DNA of 64,000 nucleotides from Calonectria ilicicola (Eukaryota; Ascomycota; Sordariomycetes; Hypocreales; Nectriaceae): assembly GCA_020809705.1 (NCBI GenBank), contig CP085828.1, positions 62,001 through 126,000 on the forward strand, given 5' to 3'. Made by a program: the position numbers and the translations under genes. Under the pieces are notes generated by a model that was not told the origin of the DNA, made no database searches, and was given only the letters and a program-made list of their open reading frames with translations. Positions within the stretch are counted from its first letter, which is position 1; every line of letters begins with the position of its first letter. This document shows positions 9,601 to 21,731 of the stretch, one piece after another.

Positions 9601-12600
9601 GGTGGCAAACGAGACGGTAAATCTATCATATATAGCTAGGGTTGAATCAAAAGGAAGAGTTGAAGAGGAACGTCAGTGGGACAGAGACCTTAAATACTGG
9701 GGAAATGCCGTGAAATGCATCCCTTCAATTCAGCCGTGAGTTTCAGAAGCCACCATGTTCTCTCTCTTACACTAAACTATAAGAGGCAAGGTCCTAGATT
9801 GTTGCTAATTATCATCGAATTACAATCCCCATGGTGCAGCCATTGAGTTGAGAAAAGGGTCGTCGTGCTAACTAGCTTCAGTTAGTCTATCACTGGGATC
9901 TGCAGACCAGAACTCCACAGCATGGACGAATTGCGCGTTGGAAGCAACCGGCTAAAACCTGGAGATGATTAACTGATACATCTATTTTTCAATATCAGGG
10001 TTTAGCAAAGTCAAAGTTTCGGGTGCTGGCACCGAAATTGCATCAGCTAGATTATTAGATGCAGACATTTGCGGATTGCTACTTTTCGCGCGATGCACAT
10101 ATTACCAATTTAAGATGTGGAGCAAGTGGAGGCCGATATTTTGGTAAATCGTGGGCTCTAACCTAGAGGGAGCTCCAAAGCCACAACGGTGGCAGATACA
10201 ATTAAGTTTGGCCATATGATTCGCCCGACCAAGATACAATTAACTGTGGAGGCCGATATATCCCACAAATTTAGACAACGTGGTGGCAATGTGAGCGTAG
10301 ATTCTAGTTTGTGTTAATTTCGTATGAGGGCCTGATCCAGCAGTGAAGTCACATAATCCCTGATTATGTGTCGCATTCAACTCCATTCGCTTTGATAGCT
10401 GCTGTAATACGTTTAATAGCAAATATATTTTCCGCTTTTATTGCAGCAGATTCAACTGACTAGTGTCTCGGTCCAATGAGTGCTCATATTGGAAGAGATA
10501 TATGTTTACTGGCGCTTTGCTTGTTATAATGCTTCATGCGGGGAACCGAAACCACGCATCAAGTTTCCATGCTCTCAGTCTACCTAATGCTATAGCTTTG
10601 GATCTACAAAAATGGTGAATCACGGTGACGAGACATCTGACCGCTACTTGCTTTGCCAAGCCCTACCAAAATACCATTGCAACTTGACCATGATCGACTT
10701 GGCGCACAGACCCAGTGGTCACCGACCTCGGAGGTCGTCGCAGGAACTCCTTTCTTCAGTAAGGGTGATTTCGCCTTGACTCTGTCGGTTTCTTGGCGGG
10801 ATATGTAATAAAATAGATGGCCCTTGTGAAGGCCAAAATCCCTCTTAAGGATCAACTTTCTAATCAGAGCAGTGGATGCATCCAGTATGGCAACATGCAT
10901 GCTTGAAATCGATGGACATCTTTTTTATTCCGATCGGCCCGCTATAAAGCATCTGGAACGTCATGCCTTCATCCTCCAGTGCATACCTAAACGATAGTAG
11001 GTAATATGTAGTGATGGCAAGAATATTCAATTGGACTAGAAGTTGATTGCAACATCGCGGGCTGTAATTTGATGACGAGCTTGTTTCTATCCTAGTCATG
11101 GCCTATGAAGACTGAGAGGGACAGTTTGGTGTCCACGTAAATGGCCCGACAAGCAAAGGTGATACCTACCAGCATATCGCTGTCCAATAAGACTTTGACA
11201 AAGTGGCTTTTATCCGTGCTAACCGCTTCGTCCATAATAGGAGTAAGATTGTAGACACATGTATTGATCAGAGGAGATGTACGAAATAAACGGGGTAAAG
11301 AGTACAATTTCATGATTGCAATCGATTACAGCAGGCAGGTATCGAAGAATACCTTTCGGGGTTGTTCGTTCTGTGTTGGGGCATTCTCAATCAAAAAGAA
11401 AATAGCTCGTTTCTTTTTTCTTTTTTTTTAGGATTTAAAATCATGCTAGCAAATAGATGAGAGATGTTAGGGCGTGTGATTTGAGGTCGCCATTAGAGCG
11501 ACGGAAGCACATGGTTTTGCTATCACATACATCTATTATTTAGACAAGCAAAACTTACTATCTGAACGAAAACATCATGTCCCAGAGAAAACTTCTCCTT
11601 GGTTGAGTCTTTTTGCCCCCCTCCCTTTTACGTACCAATTTGTTGAAAGAGTGGGCTTGTATACTAACCAAGGCCAACGTAAAGTAAAAAAAAATACTAC
11701 CCTTACTATCATGGTATGCATAGTTTTGCAATCCATTCTTAACCATCTCATAGTTCTTGTGTCTTTGTAAAGCCTAGAATAGCTTCAAGTATAAACTCTT
11801 TAGGAAAATCATTGGTCAATGAATGCTAATACAGGTATAATAAAGAATATGAATAAATAAGGATGCGAAGAAATGTGTTGTCTTGTTAAAACTTCCAGTC
11901 AGAATGTTATGTTATTTGACCGCGATTGCGACAAGGCTGACCTACCCTATAGTTAGTCGAAGCCCAAAAATCAAATGGTCCTTGGAGTCATTTTCCCCTG
12001 CAAATAGCTCCTCAAGACACATGGTTCGCAGTAACGCGTCTCTTCCTGTCGTCAGAGTACGTGGAAAACATCTATTTACCAAGGTGATTTTTAGAAAAAA
12101 GGTAGAGATGGGTTTTGCAGTTAACTCCCAGATTAGCAGACGATCTCCACATTTACCGAGTCGGAGGCCCCACATTAGCCGAACCGTGTTTGGAGTGAGA
12201 CAGCCAAGGGAGAGATCCGCCTAGGTAATCCAATGAACTAAAACTCATGAATAACGGAGTAGTGGCTGGGATATGTATGCATTAGGAGGTGGGCTTCGGA
12301 AACCTTGCTGGGCTATCTGGGGCTCAGGCATGCGACTACCTTCGCACCTGAGAGCAACTGACTCATTTGGCGAGGTAATTGATTGTCCCAGCATTCCGCT
12401 CCGTAGTGTTTCATACAAGGACCTTTTGAATGACAGCGGTGTTCGGGGTGACAGGAGGGGCGACGAGCTTGAATAGCGAGAGCCTTTTAGGTCTGTGATG
12501 CGTTGGATGCGGCGAGGATAATAAGCTGCTCTCATGTTCCTAGTGACGAGAAAATACATCGATGTTTTTTTGGTAGTATCAAAAATACGACTCTCCTGCG

Positions 12601-13045
12601 CACCAATTCTTCCATTCCGGGTGTTATGGAGTCTCGTGTCTGGCTGTGCCTGTGATGAACTGGGGATTCGCAACCATGCATTTCCCACTTTCCACACTTA
12701 GAAATGCCGAACAACCGCACTTGGAGTCTATAGGCTGGTCGTTTTTCTGCGCCTAATTTGATGAGACATGGCGGCCGGGTTTACTTGAGCCTTGGCCTAG
12801 CTAAAATGCGGGGTGGAACTGACCAGAGTAACTTGGCTTGCGCACGCTTATCCATTTGGCACCTCATGGTCTTACTCGTCAACAAACCATTCTGACCCAC
12901 GAATGCCGAGGCCCAAATAACTAATTTGTAGATGCATCTTGAATAAAATCTATCGAGTTCTCGCTATTCAGAACCAAGTGATTCGAATTCTTTCATTGCG
13001 ATTCATCTGACCCTTAAAAAAAAAACACAACATTTACCCTCCAAG
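9601..13045. other. 3.4-kb stretch without a recognisable gene
   Basis: This contains the divergent promoters of the SDR (-) and the CoA ligase (+). Short open frames on both strands (for example 11092-11313 - and 12245-12697 -) do not match any family I know and cannot be linked by convincing splice sites. A local duplication is visible: TGGAGGCCGATAT occurs at about 10127 and 10246, next to repeated ATACAATTAA. It may hold a decayed gene or a non-coding RNA, but I see no positive support. Confidence 0.4.
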
Positions 13046-14774
13046 ATGCCAATCCAGTCAAGATGGACGGTCCCTGTGCCCAAAGTCTCAGTTCAAAAAT
13101 GGGTTTTTGATTCACCGTCGGGATCTCTCCCAGACTTTAAGGCTTACATTGATCCTGAGTCCCCCGACACGCGATATTTGACCCTTGCAGACTTTCGCCT
13201 CATGTCCAAGCGGGTTGCGATAGGCCTGCAAAAGGCGGGCCTGGTGCCGGGAGACCGGGTCCTGTTATTTACTGGGAACAGCATCTTCTTCCCAGTCATG
13301 TTTATGGGAATTATGATGGCTGGAGGAATCTTTACTGGAGCAAGTCCTGGATTTGGGCCGAGAGAATTGGCTTATCAGCTCAAGGATAGTGGCGCGCAAT
13401 TTGCCATTGTGGGGAGCGCAGGTATCTCTGTTGCCCTCGAGGCCGCGCCAACGCTCAATTTCCCACAGAGTCGAATATACGTTTTTGACAATCAACTTTC
13501 CGCAGACAAAAGCAATTCTCTCAACGTTAAGCATTGGTCAGATCTTTTTGGCACGGTTCAGGAAGCACAGCTTTTCGACTGGGTGGAACCTGTTGACCCC
13601 AACACAACGACTTGCTGTCTAAACTACAGTTCTGGAACAACTGGGCTACCAAAGGGAGTTGAAATCACTCATTATGCCTATGTCGCGAATGGAGAGGCGT
13701 GCAGACACCTTGCCAGCCTCAAGCCCAATCCGGATCCAGCACAGCGAAAGGTGAGCCTCGGCTTCATGCCGTTGTACCATGCTGCCGGACAAACCACAGT
13801 CGTGGTAAACAATCCTAAAATGGGAATATCAACATATGTCATGGGAGCGTTTAATTTTGAAAAGCTCTTGCAGCATGTGCAAGACTTTAAAATTACAAAT
13901 CTCGGCACCGCACCGCCAGTAATGCTCGCCCTGGCTAAGAGCCCTCTCTTAGCAAAGTACGACCTGTCTAGCATCCGAGAAGTCGTGTGCGGCACTGCTC
14001 CATTGGCACGGGAGGTTGCTGAGGAAGTCGAAAAGAGACTGTGGCCAAGCGGCGACAATTTTGTCCGTCAGGGATGGGGCATGACAGAAATCACTTGCAG
14101 CGGCGCGCTGTGGAGTCCCGACGATACAACGAAGACGGCGTCAGTGGGAGAAGTGGTACCAAACGCGAGCTGTCGTATCATGGATGGTGACACAGAGGTC
14201 ACCGAGCCTTATAAGCAGGGCGAGCTATGGTTTTCAAGCCCGACACTATTTAAAGGGTACTGGCGAAACCCCAAAGCGACTCTGGAGACGGTGGTCGACG
14301 AGGCAGGAACGCGTTGGATGAAGACGGGAGACATTGCATACGTGGACAGGTATGAGCCGGGGGCAAAAATCTACATCGTCGATCGCCTGAAGGAACTCAT
14401 CAAGGTCCGTGGGTTCCAAGTCGCGCCGTCAGAGCTCGAGGGGCTTCTCCTTGACCGCGAAGATGTGATTGATGCGGGTGTGGTTGGGGTTGAAATAAAT
14501 GGAGAAGAAGTGCCCCGGGCATACATTGTGAGAAACTCAGGGGTGACAGAGGAGGAAATTATGAAATGGGTCGAGGGCCGAGTGGCAAAGTACAAGCGGC
14601 TCAGGGGCGGAGTCGTGTTTGTTGATGCGATCCCCCGCATTCAGGTTGGTTTGCACATGATGACCCGCTAGTTGATCTGCACTAACATCGTCATAGTCTG
14701 GGAAGATTATGCGCCGGGTCCTTCGGGAACGGGCGCGTCGTGAGGTGGGCAGCCCTAAGGCCAAGCTGATTTGA
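13046..14774 (+). CDS. AMP-forming acyl-CoA synthetase, 4-coumarate:CoA ligase-like, 558 aa
   Basis: Two exons, 13046-14644 and 14697-14774, with a 52-bp GT-AG intron. The protein activates a carboxylic acid with ATP and joins it to CoA. The ANL-superfamily motifs are in order: YSSGTTGLPKG (about 194-204), QGWGMTE (342-348), TGDIAYVDR (427-435), DRLKELIKVRGFQVAPSELE (446-465). The second exon supplies the catalytic Lys in SGKIMRR. Without the intron the frame would stop before that Lys, so splicing decides function. The C-terminus is PKAKLI: a peroxisomal AKL-type signal is present but followed by Ile, so peroxisomal import is doubtful. Length fits the 4CL-like group. The Zn2Cys6 gene starts 450 bp downstream on the same strand. 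Confidence 0.92.
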
Positions 14775-15224
14775 GCCGAGGCTGCCCACTTGAGCAGGGT
14801 TGTGTTTGGTGACCCCGCCTTGTGCATGCGAGCGGAGGAATGGAGGCTACACTTGGATGAGTATTTCGGGAGCGGGCGTCCCCACAGAGAGCTAGCTGAT
14901 GGGCATACCCCATGGGGAACAAGTCTCGTTGCACATTGTCCTATAATTAATTCCCCGTCATTGGTGTTTGCTTGGCCTGGTATTGGAGATAATTTGCACG
15001 TTGAACGGAGTCGGTGGAACCTGGACCTTGTATTTGTAGCTGTCAGTCCGCGGAGTTCCGTGGTCTCCATATGACCTGTGCTGCCCCAGCAGGAATCCAC
15101 CCTCCCCGTATTCTATTCTTCATTTCCAGTCTGTTGTGTGCATCAACAAAGCACGTTTCTCGAGTGTACTTACTTGCCTTGAACACTTCCCCATTTGTGC
15201 CATTCCGCCATCAGCCTACCCGAC
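14775..15224. promoter_or_regulatory. Spacer between CoA ligase and regulator gene
   Basis: This non-coding stretch holds the 3' end of the ligase gene and the promoter of the Zn2Cys6 gene. No exon, repeat or RNA gene is visible. Confidence 0.4.
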
Positions 15225-18034
15225 ATGTCACAAAATCCCGAAGCCGGTAGGTCGACAACAAAGATTTTGTCGTACGCTGCCCGTAGGCGGGCAACAAAGG
15301 CTTGCATTCCCTGCCGCTCGCGCAAAGTTCGTTGTGATGTGACCGTGAAAGGGGCGCCGTGTACAAACTGCCACCTTGACGGCAAGACTTGCGTGGTAAA
15401 AGATCGAGCGTCTAGACGGTAAATTTTTATCACGGCATTACAGCAGAATTTATCTGATTGGTGAACAGTCGACTGCCTCGTAAAGAAGACATGGAGCATG
15501 TTTTTGATTCTGTCTATCTTCCTTCTACAAGACCAGAAACCAGACTTGGGCCGTCGGACCCCGTCACCCTACTGGAGTCTGCCGACACCGTGGCAAAACC
15601 CTTGAATGCATCTCCACCCATGAATGATGCCAGTTTCTCTTTTGGCTCAGAGAACAAGACCCCCGAAGATGGAGAACTAACACCTGAACCCGACGGAGAC
15701 TTTAGTCTTGATCACCGATTGGACTGTGAGTTAATGATTGACATTGAAAAAACCTTCCTTCTTCTTTTCAGACTTTTTAATGCTAGTAGGCCCTACTGAT
15801 TCTGAAGTCCTTGGGGGGCTTGCTGATCTGGAACGCGCCCCTTCTCGGCGTGGTAGTGTGCATTCCACCTTGGCACCAACAAGTCCAATGATACCGTACT
15901 CCTCCTATCCCTTCCTTGCTCTCAATAACCTTTCAACCCTGTCCGGTCAGGATCTCGCCTTTCTCGATATTAAAGGATGCCTGGAGATTCCGGCAAGACC
16001 CCTCCTTGACGAATTTGTGAGACAGTACTTTCTCTACGTCCACTCTTTCTTGCCTATCATTGATGAGGCTGAGTTTTGGAGTTTGTACGCCCAAGAACAG
16101 CCGGGAAAACCGGGCAACAGCGTCTCCTTGCTACTTTTCCAGGCTATGCTATTCGCATCCTGCAGTGTGAGTGACTTCATCAATCACCTGGACTGTGGCT
16201 AAACCACTCTAGTTTGTGCCTGAAGTGATCACTAAGAATTTGGGGTTTTCCCAAGTCCGGTTGGCAAGGATAGCATTCTATCAAAAGGCTAAGGTTTGCA
16301 CAAGCATTATTAAAGTAGACGAGCCCAAAACTAACATCCGGAAAGCTTCTTTACGACTTCTCTACAGAAAGCTCCCCCAGAATAATTGCGCAAGCGGCCT
16401 TACTGCTAACCATGGCTGCCCCTCCTGAGATGCAGCCAATCCAACCAAATACAATGTGGTTGAAAATTGCGCTGCATCATGCAAGATGCATTAATGCTCA
16501 TCTGGCATGGGAACTTGACTCTCAGGCTTCACACCCACCACATGAGCTCTCCATGTTAAAGAGACTTTGGTGGTGCTGCTTGATTCGCGACCGTTTTCTG
16601 TCTCTTGGGCTGAAGCGTAGTATTCAAGTTGCAAGATCATATCCGACATTGACAATGGCAGACTTTCAACGTGAAATTGACTGCTCCGAGGTTCACAGCT
16701 TAATAACAAAGAAGCGATTAGTTCGGCTTCTTCTCAGAGTGGTAGATTTGTGTAATATTCTTACTAATGTCCTTCTTCACATATTACCCCTTGACAGTGA
16801 TTTGAGACCAAACCAGCAAGAGGTACGATCCTTGCCAGACTGCAGAACTGCACTCTGCAATTGGGATAAAACGACCCAAAAGGAGGTCGATTTCATCAAT
16901 CGGGGCAGCGGAATACGTCAACACTCTGTCATTGTGCATACCAATCTCATGTACATGTTTTACTAGTATGTCTTTACTTTTCTTTTTTTTTTTATCTAGA
17001 TTTACCAGTCCAATTTTGACAAATTCTCTACAGCGTGGCTAGAGTAGCTATTCCTCATCATGAAGTTCTCTTAAGTTGTTGCCGATCTCAAGTCTCTGGC
17101 GTTAAATCAATCAGCATGGATAATCAGGGACAGGAAGTCCAAGAAGCCATGGTTGGAATGATAGACTGCCTCAACGAGTTACTTCAGCTGGACCTTGCTC
17201 GCTATCTACCTCTAAGCGCGTAAGTTGTGAAGGCCACAGAAGTATAGAATTTCTGCTAATGAGAAAAGGATGGCATTTACAACGATTCCACTACTACTCA
17301 ATGTGCTTGATGCCAAGTTATTATCTCACACAGAACCGAGCTCTGATACAGCAATAAAACAGCGGCGACTTCAGGTGCTTATTGGGGCTATGAAAGAATA
17401 TCATCCTCACTACGATGGCGTAGAATGGATTGGTTATGCCGTTCGACATGTAGTCAACCTGGCACAACTAGATTCATCCTTCTTATTAGGAAAGTTGGTC
17501 TCCAACTGGACCGATTTACTGACTCACTATCCAAACTACTACCTTCGTCTCACACTCACAATTGAGCTCTCTCTAAGTAGGAGCAAAATACCCGATGAAC
17601 ATGATGTTCCAGAAGTACTGAGAGGAATCTTAAGCCCTAAAGCTGGCTTAAACTCGACTTTAGCCTCTGACAGCACTAAAAATGGCTCAGAGTCATCCGA
17701 TACGCATAGCACCTGCCGCGAATTGATGACTGAGTTCTTGGGGGATAATGTGCAGCATATGGCCTCTTGCCAACAAAATACGAGCATCATCTGTACCACA
17801 GGCGAAGAATTTGCCTTTGACAAAGAGTTGTTGGCGAGATTGGACTCAGATTTTGATGATTTAATATCCGGGCCGCTTGATCTAGAAATTGAGGGCATTC
17901 AGACAATGGAAGATGGTAATGAGCTGGGGCCACAGTCTCCGAATGGCATTCTCAATGCGCTCTGTGATATTGCCGGACTTGGACAGGAGAGCGATTTAGA
18001 TCTTTTGATCAACGGATCCATGGCGGTCCCGTAA
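15225..18034 (+). CDS. Zn(II)2Cys6 transcription factor with fungal-specific regulatory domain, 832 aa
   Basis: Seven exons: 15225-15418, 15469-15725, 15772-16166, 16213-16293, 16346-16965, 17034-17219, 17269-18034, all GT-AG. The binuclear zinc cluster CX2CX6CX8CX2CX6C lies at residues 27-56, with the six Cys at 27, 30, 37, 46, 49 and 56 and a basic RSRKVR between. The middle domain is the fungal transcription factor domain, recognisable from FVRQYFLYVHSFLPIIDEAE, LLYDFSTESSPRIIAQAALL, the RLWWCCLIRDR segment and HPHYDGVEWI. The acidic C-terminus may be the activation region. I prefer the ATG at 15225 over one 30 bp upstream because it lies just before the cluster. It sits between the CoA ligase and an MFS gene and is the likely pathway regulator (inference). 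Confidence 0.93.
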
Positions 18035-19010
18035 TTACGCGTTTATAGAAAATACGATAGCCGCAGGAAGCAGATATTTATAAATAAACTTGTGTGGCAC
18101 GAAAAGTGACATATATGCCAAGGCATAGACTCCCATTCCCCCGAACGTGAACATCTGCTTTTGTGAGTATTGTACTCGAATGCGTTTACAATGCCAAAGT
18201 AGCAGGACAAGGATAAGGACACAATAAGGCCATTTCAAATTATGAGGCATACCGCGGGCGAAAGGGAGTGTCAAGTGGTACGACACTCGGCCCGATTCAA
18301 CGTGTTGCTGATTGACTTGGGGGTAACAGGACCAATCCTGACTTGAAACCCTTGTCGGGCATATTTAACCGCTGGTAGGTGCGGGAAAATAGATCCGACG
18401 GGAATGAAATGCGTGAGCGAGCGATCTGGTTACAATGCATCACACTAGTCTATTTGGTGCGGGGTGGTACGCATCGCTTGGAGTAAGATCAAGCACAAGT
18501 AGTGGAAGAGTTTGTACTTTTGTCACGTATGCTTTACTCCAGAGAAGTGTGAATGGATGCGGAGAATCAATGCATCACCAATGTATTCTAGAAGAGATAT
18601 TGAAAAGTATAATTTGGATATTGACTAATGTTACAAGAGAGACGATGTAATTTACCAATGTTCAAGAGTGAGTTGTCAAGTCATAAATTACGCGAGTTAT
18701 CACTGTTCGTCCCGTTGGAGCGCCTGACTCGTCACTGTAACCCTCCTGGATTTAAGCAACTCTTGGCAAGCACTAGACGTGGACTATTGAACACAATCTA
18801 CTCACTAGATTGAAGATTTGAGTGCGGGGTTAGTAGCATTCATGTAAGAAGTCCCACACTTTCATGCTGCAAAGGGTCGGAAGAATTGCGCTTAAGAGTA
18901 AGCTTGTCGAGACACGCGAGTCTAAGCATACTTAATTATGGATTGACCTTGGGATATTTTTGCTGTATCTACATGGGTTTTTAAATTCAATCAATTGCTT
19001 TTAGGAAGAA
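18035..19010. promoter_or_regulatory. Intergenic region upstream of the second MFS gene
   Basis: This 976-bp stretch has no credible exon. It carries scattered CCGA/TCGG triplets (for example ATCCGACGGG near 18392). The open frame at 18035-18286 (-) is hydrophobic but matches nothing and looks fortuitous. Confidence 0.4.
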
Positions 19011-20822
19011 ATGGCTAGCTCAGATAATTGTGATATGGAGAAGAACACGTCTCTTTCTGATCCACCAACACAGGCTATACATCTAGAAGATGCGCAGAAG
19101 AGTGTTTCAGGGGGCGTAGAGTGTCCTCTTGATGAGACACAGCAAAAGGCAGTCATGTGAGTATCGATACCGTACGCGAAGCTCCCAGCTTACAATTACA
19201 GTCGCCGAATCGATATTCGACTACTACCCATGTTAGGATTAATGTATTCCATATCACTCGTGGATCGGACCAATCTCGGTCTGGCTTTGGTGGCTGGAAT
19301 GCAAGAAGACCTTGGACTTGCGGTGGGAAATCGATACACCATCGTTGTGATGGTCTTCTTCATTGCGTACATGTGCGTATCCCGTTCTCATCTCACTTTT
19401 AAACACTAATTAGTTCTCCATTTAGAATTTTCGAAATCCCTAGCGTGAGTGAGGTTTCTAATCTACTTTAACTTAACTGACGACTCCAGAACTTGATTCT
19501 CCCTAAAGCTGGTCCAGCCAACTGGCTAGCTTTTCTGGGAGTCAGCTTTGGCGCCATATTAATTGGAATGGGATTTACCAAAAGTTGGGCCACTCTTTCT
19601 GTATGCAGAGCCCTCCTTGGCATGATGGAGGCCGGATTTCTTCCTGGTGAGTCTATTATATTGCCAGCATGGTGCGCCTTCTGATTTGGATAGGTTGCAC
19701 TTATTTGATTACTTGCTGGTATACGCGTTTCGAAGTGGGAAAAAGGCTATCTGGATTCTGGATCCTGTCTGTTGTCACTGGAGGATTCTCGGGTATCTTT
19801 GCCTATGTCCTCACACTTTTGTCTGGAAAGGCCGGGCTAAATGGATGGAACTGTAAGTGGCCTCAACCAAGGAGGCATTGCTAATCACATTGACAGGGAT
19901 TTTCATTATAGAGGGTGTGATTACATCTGTAATTTGCTTCGTTGGATGGTTTATAATTATAGACTTTCCTACCAAGGCAGGGTCATTTCTAACATCGGAA
20001 GAGCAAGAGTTTGTCATTTCTCGCATCAACGCCGATCGCGGAGATGCCGAGGAAGACACCGTAAGTCTTGGAAAGATTCTCCATCATCTCAAGGATTGGC
20101 GTTTGTATATTTGGGCATTTAATTTGATGGCATCAACCCTCCCCGGATATGCTTACTCATACTTTTTACCAATTATTCTACGGCAAGGAATGGGGTTCAG
20201 TAGTACACAGAGCCAGCTATTGACCGCGCCCCCACACATACTTGCAGCAATTATCACCTATATATCTGGATGGATTGGAGACAAATACAGAATACGTGGC
20301 CCTCTAGTTGCAGTTCACCAGCTTTTGACTGCGGTGGGCATGTTAGTGACTGCATATGGAAGGACAAATGCTGCTCGATATTTTGGTACATTTCTAGGTA
20401 TGTACAACCCTCTTTTTTTTTCTCGTTCACATTTTAGATTTACTAGCAAATATATTTAGGTATCGGGTTTTTACAATATTGTATCCCCGGCGTCTTGACC
20501 TTTCAGGCAAACAATATTACCCAACACTCAAAACGAGCCGTAGCCACCGGGACCTGCATTCTCGGTGGTGGTATAGGAGGCATACTTGCTGGTGTAACTT
20601 TCAAGGCGTCAGAGAGTCCTGATTACACGGTACGTCATTTAGAACTTGTTGAATACAGATACTAACCGAAAAAAGACAGGCATTTTTACTACATTTGCGA
20701 TATCGATAGCAAGTATTGTTCTAGTAGCCATTCTGGATCTTCATCTTTGGCGACGAAACAAAGCTGCTTTATCCGGAGGAGAGCGGAACGAAGGATTGGA
20801 TGGATGGCTTTACACGCTGTAG
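19011..20822 (+). CDS. MFS permease, anion:cation symporter type, 489 aa
   Basis: Eight exons: 19011-19156, 19202-19372, 19426-19444, 19490-19646, 19694-19852, 19897-20397, 20460-20629, 20676-20822, all GT-AG. The third exon is a 19-nt micro-exon that encodes the IFEIPS motif. Family marks: IDIRLLPMLGLMYSISLVDR in TM1, YIIFEIPSNL in TM2, GMMEAGFLPG in TM4, the central SEEQEFVISRINADRG loop and GDKYRIRGP. The length is normal. The last exon ends in a short cytosolic tail, DGWLYTL. Like the permease at 2009-3704 it belongs to the Dal5/Tna1-like group of organic-anion importers. It lies downstream of the regulator on the same strand, suggesting uptake of the cluster's substrate (inference). Confidence 0.9.
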
Positions 20823-21731
20823 CATTAGTGCCATCTTCCGGCTTCTCATAGGAAAGACTCAACGAAGAGAAGAGTAAACCGTAACGAATCTAGTGGATTG
20901 CAATTTCTACTTAGTCATGAATAAACATCACTCTTCTCAACAAAGTCTATTGGAGTGAAACTGGTCATATGGGGTTAAATGCAGAGACTTGTTAATAACG
21001 GCTCGTAGCGAACAGTAGTAACTTTGACGTTCAAGCCACACACGCCAACGTCTACAGCTATTTATTTCATGACAAAGGATACCACTTCAATATTTTCAAA
21101 AATCATTCAAGGATAGAATCACAACAAGATATTATCCAGCCCAGCCTTCTCAAGAACCTGCATAATAGGCCCGAGCTTGAAAGGTTGAATAAAGCAATGA
21201 AGGAGGACGATTTATCCTAGACAATTATGTAATATTTTGCGGATCGTCTTGTTGTGGCGATGCAAGCACGTGTTCCCTATTGAGTACTGGAGGATTCCAC
21301 CTGCTTAGCATATTTTACATCAAAAAGAATAAGCGAAAAAAAACTAAAAAGGGTTCTTTTGATTGCGCTTTCGCCAATACGGCTAACCTGCTCAGCCGGA
21401 TTGTTCAACCATATTGGTTCTGACCTTACTGTGGAGGTGACTAAAGATGTAACACCAAAGTCGCCAAAAACTTTCGAGCCAAATATAACAAACCTAGAGG
21501 AAGGCATTTTTGACCGCATTTTGTGTAAGTGAATTTACTTACTTTTTATGGAATGGTGGCGAAGGATAGCGTCTCGCCAAGATCTCCTTGAATGTGCGAA
21601 GGGAGGTTTGATGTAGCTGCCCCACTTTCCCCCCAGGTACGAGTAGTGACTTCTGGCCCTGCCACCAACACAATCTCGTTTACTATGGCGTTACTATTAA
21701 TTTCTTGATGTAACCTTCACGATAACTAGCA
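20823..21731. other. Transition zone between gene island and transposon block
   Basis: No complete gene is visible in these 909 bp. Composition is still near that of the gene island. Several short frames on the minus strand (21120-21519) could be a decayed gene end, but I cannot identify one. Confidence 0.35.

Noticed and set aside
10604..11313. Minus-strand frames with hydrophobic text (for example VGITFACRAIYV) faintly like PTH11/rhodopsin-type fungal membrane proteins
   Set aside because: The resemblance covers under 25 residues, later transmembrane landmarks are missing and no splice pattern joins the frames.
12245..12697. 150-codon minus-strand open frame
   Set aside because: It has no family resemblance, biased composition and overlapping frames on the other strand; likely chance.
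371..20822. Secondary-metabolite cluster
   Set aside because: No polyketide, peptide or terpene synthase is present, and the CoA ligase is a stand-alone 4CL-like enzyme.
21120..21190. Minus-strand text FKLGPIMQVLEKAGLDNILL that looks like a protein C-terminus
   Set aside because: It is only about 20 codons and I found no upstream exons; not enough for a gene or pseudogene call.
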